From: Micractinium sp. NFX-FRZ | Lineage: Eukaryota; Chlorophyta; Trebouxiophyceae; Chlorellales; Chlorellaceae | Reading direction: 5' to 3' | NCBI GenBank assembly: GCA_029339195.1 | Contig: JAPTJF010000114.1 | Location: forward strand, 1 to 64,000 | Length of the DNA: 64,000 bases | Shown here: positions 22,115-35,200 of the stretch, piece after piece | Layout of the letters: each line of letters begins with the position of its first letter | Position numbering within the stretch: position 1 is the first letter of the stretch | The notes under the pieces: model-generated | Databases searched by the model: none | Seen by the model: only the letters and a program-made list of their open reading frames with translations | Told to the model about the DNA's origin: nothing | Made by a program: the position numbers and the translations under genes

Positions 22115-23804
22115 TCACAGCATCTCTTGGCTGCGCCGCACGATGCGTGCCACCTTCTTCTTGAACTCTGGGCGGTTGTCGCGCCAGTCCTTGGCGGCGT
22201 CCACATTTGCTGGGGAGTCGTCGTTGGGGGACGACAGCATGCTGATCACGGACAGCACTATGCTCTCCACCTGAAGTCAGGCAAGAAGAGGCATGCAGGT
22301 CAGAGGGTGAGCGAAGAGGCGGGCCAGAGGGAGGCAGAGAGCGACGGGCGGGAAGTGCCAGGCGCAGGCAGGCACGGGCTGGCCACATGACGAGCAGCAT
22401 GCGGAGAAGAGAAGCAGCTTCAGACTGTGATATCAGGTGCCACCAGGGTTTCATAGGGACTGCCGCGCTGCGCTTGCAGTCTGCACGTCTGAGAAGCCCA
22501 GCGTGCCCCTTACCCCGTGTTTTTGCCCCCTCCCCCGGCTGCTGCTCACCGTGTGCACCGGGCTCCACCGCTCGTTTGCGCTCTCCTGGGGGTTGAACGC
22601 ATCCTCCCCGGCCGGGTGCAGAATTGAAATGCACACTTTGCCGTCTGGGAAGACGTTGGGGTGCCTGCAGGATGCCATTTTGTGCGTGCACCTTTCAAGG
22701 CAAGCGCAGTGCGAAGGGACAGCGACCATAGGAGGGAGGACAGGCAGCAGCAGCAGCGCAAGGTTGGCAGTGGCAGGTGCAGTGCCTGCCACAACCGCAG
22801 CTGCAGGTTGACAACCACAGCCCTGGGTTAACACAGCGCACTTGCACTCACTGCCTATACCCACCCACTACCGAGGCAGCGAGCAAGGCAGGGGAGGAGG
22901 GGCAACGAGCAAGGCAGGGAAGGCAAGCAAGCGATGCATACTCACCTAATCTCTCAGGCAGCAATGCCCACCATCACCTGCACCCACCATCGCCAGCTAG
23001 CAAGCATGCTGGAGCAAAGAACATCAGCACCCAACAAGCAGCCCGCTGACTCACCACATCTCTGATGTGAACCGCATCTCGGGCGGTGACTGCGGGTAGT
23101 CCTTGGGGAACTTGAGCACTGCAAAAAGCGGGCAGGAATTAGTTGGGTAAGGAAACAATCAAAGAGGGACAATGGTCACCAAGCCGTTGAAGGCGGGATG
23201 AGGCTTGCGACCGCACGGCAGGCAAGCACCCATCAAGCACCCAGCAGGCAGAAAGCAGTGGGATGCCCACCTGCGTTGAAGAAGCCGCCCTCGTACAGCG
23301 TGTCGGGCGGGCCCAGCACCGTGACTGCCCACTCAAACAGGTTGCTGCAGAGGGCGCAAGGTGGGCGAGGGGGCGAGGTGAGCGGGCGTGCTGGGCGGGG
23401 TTGGCGGCCCGCTCCTCTCCAACAGTACCTGGTGCAGCGTGAAACTGGCCGGCAGCGTGCCACCACGCAAGAAGGCCCCCACCTGTCGTCCATCAGCCCT
23501 GCCGAGAAGCCCTCCACCGGGTTCTTGGTAAGCTCTGCAAGCAGCGGCGGCAGGGGCAGCACAAGTGTCGTCGAGCAGGCAGCGGAGACCAGGCGGCAGG
23601 CGGAGCGGCGGCCGGCGGAAGCTCCTGGTCAGACTGCCCGCGGGCCGCGGGCCGCGTCGCGACCGCGGCGCAGAGGTCGTGACGCTGATATTCTGTGCAG
23701 GGGTCGCTGGGACGCTGCAGACCCGAGTTGAACGCCGGCCAGGACTGCACAGGGCGCCTACCCTTCAGTTGTCTCCTCAACAGCAGCGACGCCTGATCCG
23801 CCAT
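22115..23804 (-). CDS. UBC7: ubiquitin-conjugating enzyme E2, UBC7/UBE2G2 type
   Basis: E2 enzyme of the ER-associated degradation pathway. Six exons: 23804-23762, 23534-23483, 23344-23271, 23118-23055, 22664-22550, 22270-22115. Phases agree; 167 residues, the size of human UBE2G2 (165). The sequence runs [20 protein letters not shown]..., [35 protein letters not shown], then [16 protein letters not shown], with the catalytic Cys at residue 89 as in UBE2G2. The acidic loop insertion characteristic of this subfamily is present after [10 protein letters not shown], followed by [12 protein letters not shown]. The protein ends [13 protein letters not shown]. All introns are GT-AG. Confidence 0.96.
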
Positions 23805-24840
23805 TGTGCACTGGGCGAGCGAGAGGCCAACGAGAAGCGGAGACGTGGGGCGATGGGGCAGGCGGAGGGCAAGGAAGGGCGCCAAGCTTTCGGAACTGGG
23901 TAACCGAGCAGGTAGACATGCAGGAACAGTCTACGTTGCAATGAGGAATTCGACGGTGCTATGCTGGGCCTGCTATGCGGCGGTGTGTCCTGATGCTCAC
24001 AGTGTCATGCAACCCTCTCAACCCTCCCCTTGGTAAAATCAGAAGGGCGTCTGAATGCATTATCAGTTGCATGAATGCATGCAAGGTCAAGGAAGACTGG
24101 GGCCAAGTAGGGCCTGTCCCCCTGGCTGCTGCCCCATGCCGCAACTGCGCTTGCTATATCGAAGGATACTGGCGCCAACGCCCCGGCAATAGGTTATATG
24201 CAGGTGACCCACAACCTAATGGATACCAATCACCTTACAATCCAGCTGTGAACATCAATCTCTCATACATTAGGCTGTCCCAACTTGCCTGCCCTGCGCA
24301 CTTGGGCCTTGCAGTGGCACGTTTTGGCACTGCGTCTGCATCCCCCTCAGCCAAGCGTGGGCCGTTAAGATTTGATGCCGTCGACGAGCATGCAACCACA
24401 CAGCATACACAAGTCAGCGCTCCCCATCCGGCTTGCTGCATTGTGCACCCGGTTCTGTCCCTTTGCTGCAACGCCGCAGGTTGGGGAGCCAGGAGACAAA
24501 ATCTTTCCTCAGAGGTGTGCCGACGCCGTATGCTGTTTTAGGACCGGCAAGTGCTTCCACCGTGGCTGCATTGCAGCTCACCAATCAGGGCACAGTGGCT
24601 GCATTGCAGCACCCACCTGGCGCCAGCCCCTCCAGCCCTCGCTGCCGCTCCCGCCCATGCTGTGCTGCGCAGCCGCTGCCAGGCGGCCAGGCCAAGGCTG
24701 CATGCACGGCTCAACCATGGTCATTCAGATCACTCGTTTATGCGTGTCCCTGCCCGCTAACTTCATCGCGTGCCCCCACATTCTCGGGCAGGCCCGACTG
24801 CACAGACGGCCGGGCAGGCCCGAGACGCACCTCACCCGTC
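23805..24840. other. divergent intergenic region between UBC7 and the next gene
   Basis: UBC7 is transcribed leftward and the gene at 24841 rightward, so this kilobase holds both promoters. A + strand frame runs from 24433 into the next gene, and the true start could lie upstream of 24841. No separate gene is recognised. Confidence 0.4.
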
Positions 24841-25729
24841 ATGCCGCGCCCCAGGCTGCAACGCGAGCCTTGCGACTGCCTGGATTGCAAGGGCGACGGG
24901 CCACCGCCACCTACCGCCGCCGCAGCGTCGGTCGCCCGCCAGGACCCGCCACCCAAGAGCTTAGTGCTGTGCCTCACTGGGGTTCTGCAGCCAGGCGACA
25001 GCCTACTGGAGCTGCCACACTTGAATGCCGCCGTGCGTGACGGCTGGGCAGGCCTGCTTGCCTGCCGCAGGGGCGGCCTGCCGCTGCCACAGCAGCTGCT
25101 GGGCCTGCAAGCCCGGGGCGCGCCGCCGCCGCTGGGCCGGCTGCCAGACAGGTGCGTGGGCAATGGATGCATGGAGTGGGGTGCAATGCAAGATGCATCC
25201 TTTAGATCGTGCTTGCATCCTGCCAACCAAATAGCTCTCAAATTTGCTTGGCAACCCTGCTCCTCTTCCCTGCCCCTGCCCTTGTGCCCTGTGCCCTGTG
25301 CCTTGCAGGTTCAAACAGCTGCGGGCAGTGCTGCTGACAGACTGCGCAGAGCTGGCACAAGCTGGGGAGCTGGCGGGGTGCTATGCAGTGCACCGGCTGG
25401 CCAGCAGCTCTGGCTGCTGGCAGCCGGCCGCGCAGCTGGCAGCTCGTATCTGTAGGCTGCTGCAGGTGCGACCGTGGGCACCACCTGCTGGCACTGCCGT
25501 GCCTGCAGCGGCAGCGGTGGCGCCGGCGCTAGCTGCGGTGCTGGCAGCAGCGGGGCAGCCAGGCAGTGGTGAGGGGGAAGAACAGGAGGAAGGGGATGAT
25601 GTCATTGACCAGCTGCTGGTCATGTTGGATGCAGCAAATGCACCCGGAAGCGTAGCAAGCGGTAATGGCGGCAACGGAGTGGTCGGCGACAGCAGCGGCA
25701 GCGATAACGTGGCCATTGATGGCACCAAG

Positions 25730-25765
<36 letters not shown>

Positions 25766-26386
25766 TTGGCGGCGCTGGAGTGGGCAGACAGCCTGCTAAA
25801 CCAGCTCAATAGGCAGCCCGGGTTCCGGGACACAGTGCTGCTCACTCTGGTGGTGGGTCCTGGGCAGCAGCCAGTAAGCCAGCAGCCGCTGCTGCAGCAA
25901 GAGCAGGCGCTGCTGGCACATGGGCCCGGGCAGCGGCGCAGCCCAGATCCAGCAGCGGCAGCGGCAGCAGACACCCTGCGAGTGCGACGGCCGCTGCAGA
26001 GCTACCAGTTTTCTGGGCAGGAACGAGTGGAGGTGGATGCGCTGCGCCCAGCAATCGTGGTGCACAGGCTGGCAGGCGTGATCAGGCAAGAGCAGAGCAG
26101 TGGGTGCGCAGGGTGGCAGGGAAGCCCAGTTGTGGGTGCTTGCTTGCGCACGTACTTTGTGCAGCTCCGCTCTTATCCATAGAACCCCTCCACCGGCCAC
26201 CTACCTTTTCGCAAGGCATCTGCCCACCACTCACCAAACCCTGTGCATACCTGCAGGGTGGACACAGCGTCGGCGCTGGACCTGGCAGAGATTCAGGCAC
26301 GTGGCGCTGCTGGATGCATCCTGGCAGAGCGGCTGCTGCCCGAGGTGGCATACAAGCTGGGGCGTGCACCCAAGTACGGCGCGTGA
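24841..26386 (+). CDS. conserved protein of unknown function
   Basis: Three exons: 24841-25151, 25309-26085, 26257-26386; phases agree, 405 residues. The N-terminus has a Cys pair (CDCLDCKG) and then SLVLCLTGVLQPGD. The central exon includes LRAVLLTDCAELA, an acidic stretch, a polyserine run from about ten AGC codons (25733-25765), and DTVLLTLVVG. The C-terminus (LRPAIVVHRLAGVIR, then LLPEVAYKLGRAPKYGA) resembles the end of an uncharacterised plant protein family; I cannot name it with confidence. Intron 2 has a GC donor (cag|gcaaga). The GT alternative 18-20 bases downstream would insert extra residues into this conserved region. A TGTAA lies at 26493-26497, about 107 bases after the stop. 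Confidence 0.6.
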
Positions 26387-26675
26387 CGACAGGCAACAAG
26401 GCCAGCAGCGTCAGTTACACTTTCACTGCAGTAGAGTACACTTGCACGCCCTGCTGTGCGGCATGGCAAGCCGACATTTGTACGCATCCATTTGTAACAT
26501 CATATGAGCAAAGCCGGGATAAAACAAAGAAAAGAAAGTGTGGCTGATTAGGTTGGAGACGGGAAGCAAACGCAAACAAAGCAAACAATATGTACTACTG
26601 TCTTAAAAACGGGGACTGGAAGGCAGCAGCCACCCTTTGCTGGCGGCCTCCCCAGGTGCGGGTACTAGGCAGCCG
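26387..26675. other. convergent 3' regions of two unknown genes
   Basis: Stop codons of the + gene (26386) and the - gene (26676) are only 290 bases apart. TGTAA occurs on the + strand at 26493-26497 and on the - strand at 26419-26415, so the transcripts probably overlap at their 3' ends. Confidence 0.5.
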
Positions 26676-28271
26676 TCACACAACTCCCAGCTCCACCTCC
26701 AGCTCTTGAATGACCTGTGCCAGTGGGGTGAGGTGGGGGAAGAACGGATTTTGACAACAGGCGGACCTGGGCCTGTGACACTTACCCCATACCTCCTCCC
26801 TGCGCGTGCTTCCACACCTTCCTCCCTGTTGAGAGCTTACCTTCGAAGGCAGTGCATGCCAGGCCATACCTAGTCTCTCCTGCCTCACCTGCTGCAGCGT
26901 GGGGAAGAATGCCTCGCTAGCGTTCAACTTGAGGTAGCTCCGGAACAGGACCTTCAGCCGCTGGCCCTCGTAGATGCGGTTGGCTGCAGGAACGGGAGAG
27001 GACACCAGGCAAATGTTACGAAAGAGAGAGGCACAACTTGGAGCCCAATGCATGCAGTGCAGAACAAAACTGCACATGCTGGTCGTTTTGCAAAAGACTG
27101 CCGTTCTTGTCAGCCGGCCCTGCCTGTGCGGCAGCCAGCATCCACTCCCGACATGCCAGCAATGTGGAGCACTACACTCACCCACTATCTCATCCAAGAT
27201 CGCTGTCTTGAGCGCAGCAGCAGTGTTCTGCACACGTCGCTTTGAGTAGTTGGGCGGGGGCGGGGGGGGCTCAGCAGCCGCCACCGGCACGGCCTCGTGC
27301 ACCCGCACCGCCACGCCCACATCCTGCTGGCAACCCATTGGCGGCGCCCGCTTGCCGTCGCTGCAGGGTGCCGTCGTGGGTCGGCTGCAAGAAAGGTATG
27401 AGCAACAGGTGAAAGAGTCGAACAGCACGCTTTCCGCATCCGTTCGTACATGAGAGACCTGCCCAGCCTGCTGCTACAGCTCCACATCCTCATCTGCTGC
27501 GTGGCGCATGCAGACCTCCCTGGCCACACCTGCTGGTGCAGCTTCCCACCCTCACCTGCTGCGTGACTGTGTCCGGCTGGTGCCTGGCGCATAGGAGGTG
27601 ACTGGCCGCTGGCCGCCGCTGCCGCCCACAGCCCCTCGTGCAGAGGCCCTGGGCTCCTCCTCTCCCCGCACAAGCCCTGACTTTGAGTACATCTCTGCGA
27701 TCCGCCGGTGCATGTGGTACATGGTAGACAGATGCGACTCAGTCTTGAAGTCCACGCTTGCCCGCTTGGCCGCGCGGTTGCGGCTCAGCTGCTGCCAGCT
27801 AGGCGCGCTGGCTAGCGAACGCGCCGCCGGCGGGCGCGACCCCGTGGTGGGGCGGCGCGCCTCACGGTAAGTCACCTGCGCATGGAACGACAACGGTGGG
27901 CGGAGTGTAATCCAGGCAGCGGCAACCAGTTGGCTCAGGAGGACTAGACCCCGAAAGTGTAGACGGCGGGGCACCACCTGCCCATGTGCTGCCTGGCCTG
28001 TGTGCCCAGTCACCTGCACCTTGGTTGCAGCGCCGCCATCCGACTGCAGCTCATCCTGCAGCAAGGCCAAGTAAGCTCTCGTTAGTCCAGCTTTGTTCAG
28101 CACTCTTTTCCTATGCCCGCTTGCACAAGGCATGGCACCTCCGCCAACCACCCCGTTCTGACGCACCTCGCCGAGTGGGCCAAAGCCGTACTTGCGCGCC
28201 AGGAAATCAGCATAGTCCTCCTCCCCGCCATAATCTCCCGCCACCCCTACAGCAACGCCATAGCCGTCCAT
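26676..28271 (-). CDS. protein of unknown function
   Basis: Six exons: 28271-28167, 28055-28020, 27875-27556, 27384-27182, 26983-26889, 26714-26676. Phases agree; 265 residues. No domain is recognised. The N-terminus is Gly/Tyr-rich, then EEDYADFLARKYGFGPLGE; the middle is basic, Ser/Arg-rich with MYHMHRRIAEMYSKSG. The C-terminal third looks folded and helical: RRVQNTAAALKTAILDEIV, then RIYEGQRLKVLFRSYLKLN and the end VIQELEVELGVV. This tail could be a dimerisation or LisH-like segment, but that is a guess. The start at 28271 lies 16 bases inside a possible acceptor (ccctgcag at 28292-28285), so an upstream 5' exon is possible. All modelled introns are GT-AG. Confidence 0.6.
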
Positions 28272-29052
28272 TTTGCGTGGAAGATTGTCTGCAGGGGGTC
28301 AAGTCGTGAGGGCTGGTGCTCAGCGGCGGCAGGGCAGCGGCAGCGGCGGAGGGGCAGCACAGTGTGCGTTGGAGCTCCGCGGCACGGCGGTCAAAGTCAA
28401 TTTGAATCCCAGGCGCCCAGCACCCCCTGTAGCACGCGCACTTGTGCCGCTGCGAGGTGTCGGAGCTCGGTCAGCTCTAACTGCTCTAACACTGGCGACG
28501 CGCCGGGCTCTGCATCCGGCCTTAGGTGCAGAACGGCAAAGCTCGCGTCGAATGGCTACGCATTGCCGGGCCAACGCCAACTTGGGATCACTGGCGTGCT
28601 TCGCCTGCTGCTGCGGCGGTGGCATGCCGCCAGTGGCGCCAAGGGGTCATGCTTGAGCAGCACGCTTGACTGTCAAAACGTATAGTTCCTGTCGTTCATT
28701 CTGAGTTCGCGGCTCCTGCCCTTTGGTCAGTTGAGAGCTGTGCACCTGCTGCCGCGTGTTACAGCGGCCAGTGTGCAACAACTTGCTTTGAGCAATGATG
28801 GACGGGTGCAACTCAAGTTCGGGAATGGTAATGTGCATTTCTGTGAACTGGTCGATTCTACTCGGGCCCTGTGGCCCAGGAGCCATGTCTATCTTCTGTT
28901 TCTAAGCTTGATGACACCCCTTGCTTTCTAAACACTTGCCTCCTATGTGGCATAGGCTGGCCCCCGAGCGGTCCGCCCCCTCCTGGGCTGCCACGCGGCA
29001 TGCAAGTGGCCTGGCGCATGTGCTACCTAATGAGCTGCGGGTGCCTGCTGGT
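28272..29052. other. intergenic between ORC1 3' end and the next gene
   Basis: Both neighbours are on the minus strand. A minus-strand TGTAA (plus TTACA at 28759-28763) is a candidate ORC1 polyadenylation signal. A 101-codon minus frame (28625-28320) could supply an upstream exon of the downstream gene, but nothing conserved is visible. Confidence 0.4.
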
Positions 29053-29258
29053 CTACTCAACGCCGGCCAGCTCCTGCATGGGCGCCACCACGTTTGCGCG
29101 GTTGATGGCGGACTCCAGCCAGGGCAGCTCTGGGTCGCTGCACAACAGGAGCAGGGGCGCAAGGGGCAGAGAAAGCAGGCTGAGAGATGGCAAGGCTGGT
29201 GCTGAAAGGGCTACACATTGATGGCGGGCTCCAGCCAGGACAGCTCAGTGGCACTGCC

Positions 29259-29299
<41 letters not shown>

Positions 29300-32200
29300 A
29301 AGGGGCTGGAGCAGAGGATGATACATTCCAAGGGCACGTGCAGGGAGGCCCAAGTTACATTTGCATCACAGCTAACCCAGCGCCCCAACACAGAAATGCT
29401 GCCCTGTGGCTGCCACATCTGCTACTGCCCTTTGCCACCGCCTCACCAGGCCCAAGTGAACCCAGCACCCACCTGGTCAACACCATCAGCAGGTCGTTGA
29501 CTGCCACATTAAGCGCCACTTTCACGCGCACGCGCCGCATGCCTGCAACGCGAAAGAAGAATCAGCAAGCGCAGCGGGCATTCAAGACCAATTTCCAGTC
29601 CTTGTCAAGTATTGCAATGTCAACTGCTGTTTCGCACACAGCGGATGTGCCGCAGACCCAAGCTCCCCGTCCACCTCACCTCACCTCGCCTCGCATACAC
29701 TGACTTCCTTGTTCCATCCAGACTGCATGCACCTACTTCACTTGACGTGCAGCAGCACCCATCTTGATCTTTTTTCAGTTTCAGCACCTTGGCACCCAGC
29801 TCCACCGCTTGCTTCCCACCCATGCAAACTCTCCATCCTCGACCCTACACTCGGGCCTCCCTTGTTCACTCTAGCACCCACCTGGGTCGCAGATGATGAG
29901 GCGCTTAGCACCCAGCTCCACCGCTCGCTCCACCACTGAAGCAAAATCGTACCGCTGTGCCTCGCAGTTCTGGGAGCACAGCACGCGCAGCCGCTCCCAC
30001 ACGTCCAGCAGTAGGCACTCGGCGCGGCCGCTGCAGGCAGGCGCATGGGTGGGGTAGCGTTGGTGGAGGGGCAAGTCAACCTGGCCAGCATTGCGAACAT
30101 CAGCCCACATAGGCAACAGCACCCCTGAAGTTTCTTCTACAGGAACCATGACGTCTGGTCCCTTGCTGGCACTGCCTCCCGCAACGGAGCCCGGCAACCA
30201 CCCCGGCCTACCTGCATTGCTCGTCTCTCTCCCTAACCCGTCTTCAAGTGACTTGCCCTGTGCTCATTCATTTGTCCAGCTGTTCTCTCCTCACCCCACA
30301 CACCTGCTGTTGGTCTCCAGGTAGATTGCGGCCAGCAGCAGGCGCTCCAGGCGGCACGCCTCCCGCAGCAGCTTGACGTGGCCGGTGTTGAACATCTCTG
30401 CAATTGCGGCGCCCACGTGACGCATCTGCAAGGGGCAAGCATTCGGAAGCATAGTTTGATAACAGCACTGTTGAGCTTTACTTACTGACACTGGGAAAGT
30501 GTGGTGTTGAACATGTATGAAACGGTGGCATTTGTCCCGCATTTGCAAAGGGGCAATCTGCAGGGCAGGGCAGGGCAGCCTTGACGGCGCAACAACCCAG
30601 AGACAGTACCGCGCACGCTGCTGCTGAATGCTCAGGCACCATACATGGCCCCGCATGTGTGCACCCAGCAAGCCGCCACAGCTGGCGAGCCCTGTCTCAC
30701 CTCCACAATGCCGCTCTCTGGGGGCTGCTGTGAGCCACTGGAGCTGGCCGCCTGCTGCCCTGAATGCTGCCCCTGCTGCTGCCCCTGCTGCGCGTCCTGC
30801 TGCCGCTGCTGCTTGCGCAGCCGGTCCTCGGCTATCTCAGCAGCCCTGCAGGAGAGGGCGGACAGATCATTGAGAATGAGAAAACCAAGGTGACGCAAGC
30901 ATTGAATCATGAACCTTGCGCATATGGTCCTCGGCTACCTCAGCAGCCCTGCAGCCCTGGTTGGGCCAGGGCCACGATACAGACACAGACCAGTTGCGCT
31001 GGCATAAGACCTCAGCTGCCACCAATCCCAGGACAGCCGCACAAGTGCTTTGCTTTGCTCAGTGCGGCGTCACGAGCAAGACTGGCACATTACCCACTGC
31101 CTCTCAACAAAGTGCATGCTTACACCACTTGTGCGTACATGCCGCCTGCTCAACTACGGCACAGCTCCCGGCAGCGCCACACTTTCAACAAGCAGGCTTG
31201 CCTTTTCGCCTGCCCACCCTCCCTTCCCAAATCCCGGCTGCCCACCTGCGGCACAGCTCCAGGCAGCGGCGCACGTCGCCTGAGCAGTTGGCCACCTTGC
31301 GAGAGATGAACTCCAGGGCATTGGGGTGGAAGGCGGACACGCCCTCTGCAGTTACAGTCGAAGGGCATGAGCAGTAAATGAGGCAACGTGCACGCACCCC
31401 CCAACTGGGACAGGCCAAGACAGCAGAACAAGAGTGCACGCCACCGGGCACAGAGAAGCGTGTGGGACAACAGCAGGCTTCACAACCTGCTTGAGCCAGC
31501 TGAAGCTCTAGGCTCCATTCACTCTAATTTGAACAGTATAAGCAAGAAGAGCTTTGCCTTAGCGGAAGGGACAGCAACTCATCTAGCTGCCCAACTGCCC
31601 AGCCAGGCTGGCCCCTCTCACCCAGGCGTGACTTGATGATGGTTGTGAGCTGGTCCTTGCTGTACGGCTGGAAGACCACGCGCCGCCCCGCCAGCCGGCT
31701 GCAGGCAGGGGAGGCAAGCCAGTTTGAGGCGGCCTGGAAGCAATCAAGATGAGGACGCCATGCCCAGCTAGGCCAAGCTGTAGGGTTGAGGCCGCCCCGC
31801 CAGCTGGCTGCACACACACTGGCGCAGTTGATGCATCAGAAGAACAGGGAGGTCGAGCAAGATCCGGCAAAGACATTCATAGTGTTAACACGTGTCACCA
31901 GCCATTGTACTGGTGCAGGCATTCGGCAGGAACATAAACACGCATGGCAACTACGAATTTGAGCAAAGGTGGGGCTCTCACCTGCCGATGCGCTGGTGCA
32001 GGCGCTCAGGCAGGTCCATTGTGTTTGCAATGCCGATGATGGAGAGGCGGGAGCCCTTGCGCCCAGGCCAATCAAACAGATTGTACAGCACCGTCTGCAG
32101 GGAGGGAATGGAGGCAGGAGGGCGCATAACTGAGCGATCTGTGGAAAGGCAGGGAAGGGCCGGGCCAGTCGTACATGTTGGGGGAAGCCGCGAGGGAGAA

Positions 32201-35200
32201 GGGACTGATGGGCGTTGCTTGTAGGTGAACATCAACTGTTGAACCCCAGTGGAACGAACACACATTGTGTTGTCCATCGGCACGCCCATCTTACCATCAG
32301 CAGCTCTGTTGTTCTCACATCCATGCATACCTGCGTCTTGCATACCGCAGATCCATCTCACGCACCGGCACAACCCACTGGATTGAGAAAGAGAGATGGC
32401 TGGCTTCATTTTTTATAACATTTGTCACACACCTGCGTCTTGTTGACCAGCAGGTCCATCTCATCCACCAGCACAACGGTGGGACGACGTGCAGGGGTGC
32501 CCCGCTTGCCGCCGGCATCGCTGAACATCTCTTCAAGCGCCTGAGCCGCCGACTGCGGCCCAGCGCGGTCGCCGGTCAGCGCCTGCGCACAAAGCGCACA
32601 AAGCAGGCCAGCGTTTCACGTTATGTGCGCGACAGGTCAGGCATGGAATGGGCTGCAGCGTGAATGTGCAGTTGAGGTGGCAACGTGGGCGTGCTGCTGC
32701 CTAAATGGGGCGACATGCTGGGCAACGCTGCCAAGTTCGCATGAATTGCTTGCTGCTAGGTTCACGGCACCTCGCAGCAAACAGCGCTGCACAGCACGCA
32801 CCTCGTAGAGCGCGGAGTAGGCGTGCTGCGGCGAGGGCAGGCGCAGTCCGTTGATCTCCACAAACTGGAACTTTGGCAGATCGCCAGCCTCGCTGCAACA
32901 GGGCAGGCGCAAGCAGATTGGTTGTTGAGGGGGTAGGCACGGGCAAGGAAGTCATGCAAGCGAATGCAGACACAGCACAGGCTCCATGTCACGCGGGCAC
33001 TTTGCTTGCGTTGGAGCATGCGCATGTCAAGAGCGGCAGCCAAGCGAAGAAGGCCACCACAATGCAAGGAAGTGGCATGCCTGGCACCCATCTCTTGCGC
33101 TTTGGTAAAACACCCAAAGCTTGCATGTCCCCCAAAAGACCACACCTTTTGCGCTTGAGCGTGCGCATGACTTCCAGCACAGTGGCAGTCTTGCCGGTGC
33201 CGGGGATGCCGCTGACGTACAGGCACTTGCCGCCGTCTGCAGCGGTGGGCAGCCCAACAGGGTCACTTTTTAGCTGAACACTCAAACCAGGCGGTCTGAG
33301 CTGGTCACCTGAGACGCCATCAGGTCTGCTCTACAGTCTCATTGAGCAGCCCCCTCCCTCTTCTCATGCTCAACATACCAATGTACTGGCACAAAACAAG
33401 CATTCACCCTCCGAGAGCATCTCAACTCCGCACACAATGATCGTATTTTTGCCCACCATAGGAAGATGGCCAGTGCGAATGCACCTACTCGCCAACATGT
33501 GCCACCCCCTGAAACCCTGTACACAATCCCCGCTCACCCTCTGAAAGCATCTCCTCAACAAACTCAACAATCTGCGCCCGCTCGCCGTCGCGGCACGGCA
33601 GCGTGCGCGGCACCGCCGTGAGCGTCAGCATGTTGCGCGCCTGCAGCAGGAGGTTGTCCAGTTCATCATTTTATCAAGAGCCAAGTGTAGCCATGTGTTC
33701 AGGGTGATGTCAGAGGACCATGGGTGCAGGGGGGTGTGAATGGCACCGCCTCCAGCGTCAGCATTGCACATGCCAAAGGAGTGCAGGCGGTAGTGCGAGG
33801 GAAGATAAAGTGCGCCAGCTGCGGCCGGGGCAAGGGGGCTGTGCATTCCGTACACTTGGCCTGGGAGGGCAGGTGTGCTGCATGCCCCCACAATGGAGTA
33901 ACAAAGGGGGCAGCACCATGCAGCACCTTGCACACAACTCCTCGGGCCCCAGTCTGCGTGCCAGCCGCGCCCAGCTCACCTGACTGAGCGTGCTGTGCCC
34001 GCCCCGCTGCTGCTCCCGCTGCCGCTGGCGTGCGTGCTCCGGCACCGCCAGCGCCCCCACTCTCGCCAAGAACTCCTCCCCTCCCTGCTTGCGCCGGTTG
34101 ATGCCGCCGCCGCCGCTGCCTGCGCCGCCCTTGCGGCGCACTGCACCGCCAGGCATCACCCCGCGCTCTGCCCACATCTCATGCGCCGGGCGGAAGGTGG
34201 CATCGCAGTCCTGCAATGTGCAGAAGAAAAACAGGCAGACGTGACAAAAAAAAGTGAGTGCACTGTTGTCTAAGCATACACTCGTCTCGTGTGCCGGTCA
34301 GGCCAAACTGACTCCGCCACCTGCAGCATCATATGTGCACAGGGACTTCAGGGGAAGGGGGGGCATGAGAGAGTGCTAATGTGGTTTCCACTGAGCGTGC
34401 GCAGCAAGACAACGGGAAGGAGGTGAGCATTTGCAGAACCCTGTGGACTGCTAATTGATGTAGTGTCTATTCCAGCTGTTCCGCTCCGCTCCGCTTCATG
34501 CCTGTCCCATGTCTTTTCAGTCCCTGGATTCAATGCGGTGCACCTGCCTCCTGCCCACCACACCTGACCTTGCCCCCTTCCAACCCTGCCCGCCCCTCCC
34601 TTCCACCGCACCTCGTCATCACTCTCGCCCTCCTCCTTGTGCGGCGCCCACTCGTCTCCCTCGTCCTCGCTGTCGCTGTCAAACTCGGTGCGCCGGCGGA
34701 AGCGCTGCACAGGGGGGCGGCAGGCAAAAAGCAACCAGAGCGAGCGGGCGAGGGCTGTGAGAGACGCTGGCATTCGTGTTCAGCTATGGGCGCGCGTGTG
34801 CAAGTGCGTGCGCCGTCCTCTTCCGCCAGGTTGCAACCGGGTTCATGAAGACACCACCCACCCACCCACCTGCCAGGCGGAATCGTACTGGTACTCGCAC
34901 ACAAACACGTCGTCCCCCAACTGTGAGGAGGCTGCTGAGGAGGAAGCTGAGGAGAAGTCGCGGGGGGCCAGCACGTGGGCGTGGCGCATCACGCACTCCA
35001 CGCTGTCGGCATCGCGCTGCTGCGTGAGGAACACCTCGCGCGCCAGGTGGTGGCGCTGCAGGGGAGGCGGAGGGGCGGGGGGGGAGGGAGCTGGGAGAGA
35101 GGTGGGGGGTGATGGCTGCACTGACTGGGAACCTACGGGGCTGGGCTTGCACAAGGGCACAGCACACACATCACGCGCATGTAGCAGTGCTGCCCAGCGG

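Noticed and set aside
26086..26110. GT donor after GCAGAGCAGTGG for the unknown gene's intron 2
   Set aside because: It keeps frame but inserts about six residues into a conserved stretch. The GC donor at 26086 has a better consensus and gives a clean join.
28320..28625. 101-codon minus-strand frame upstream of the gene at 28271
   Set aside because: Could be a 5' exon, but no donor-acceptor pair with supporting conservation was found.
29259..29298. Regular short repeats reminiscent of an array
   Set aside because: A plain GGCA tetranucleotide run with no spacers; not CRISPR-like.
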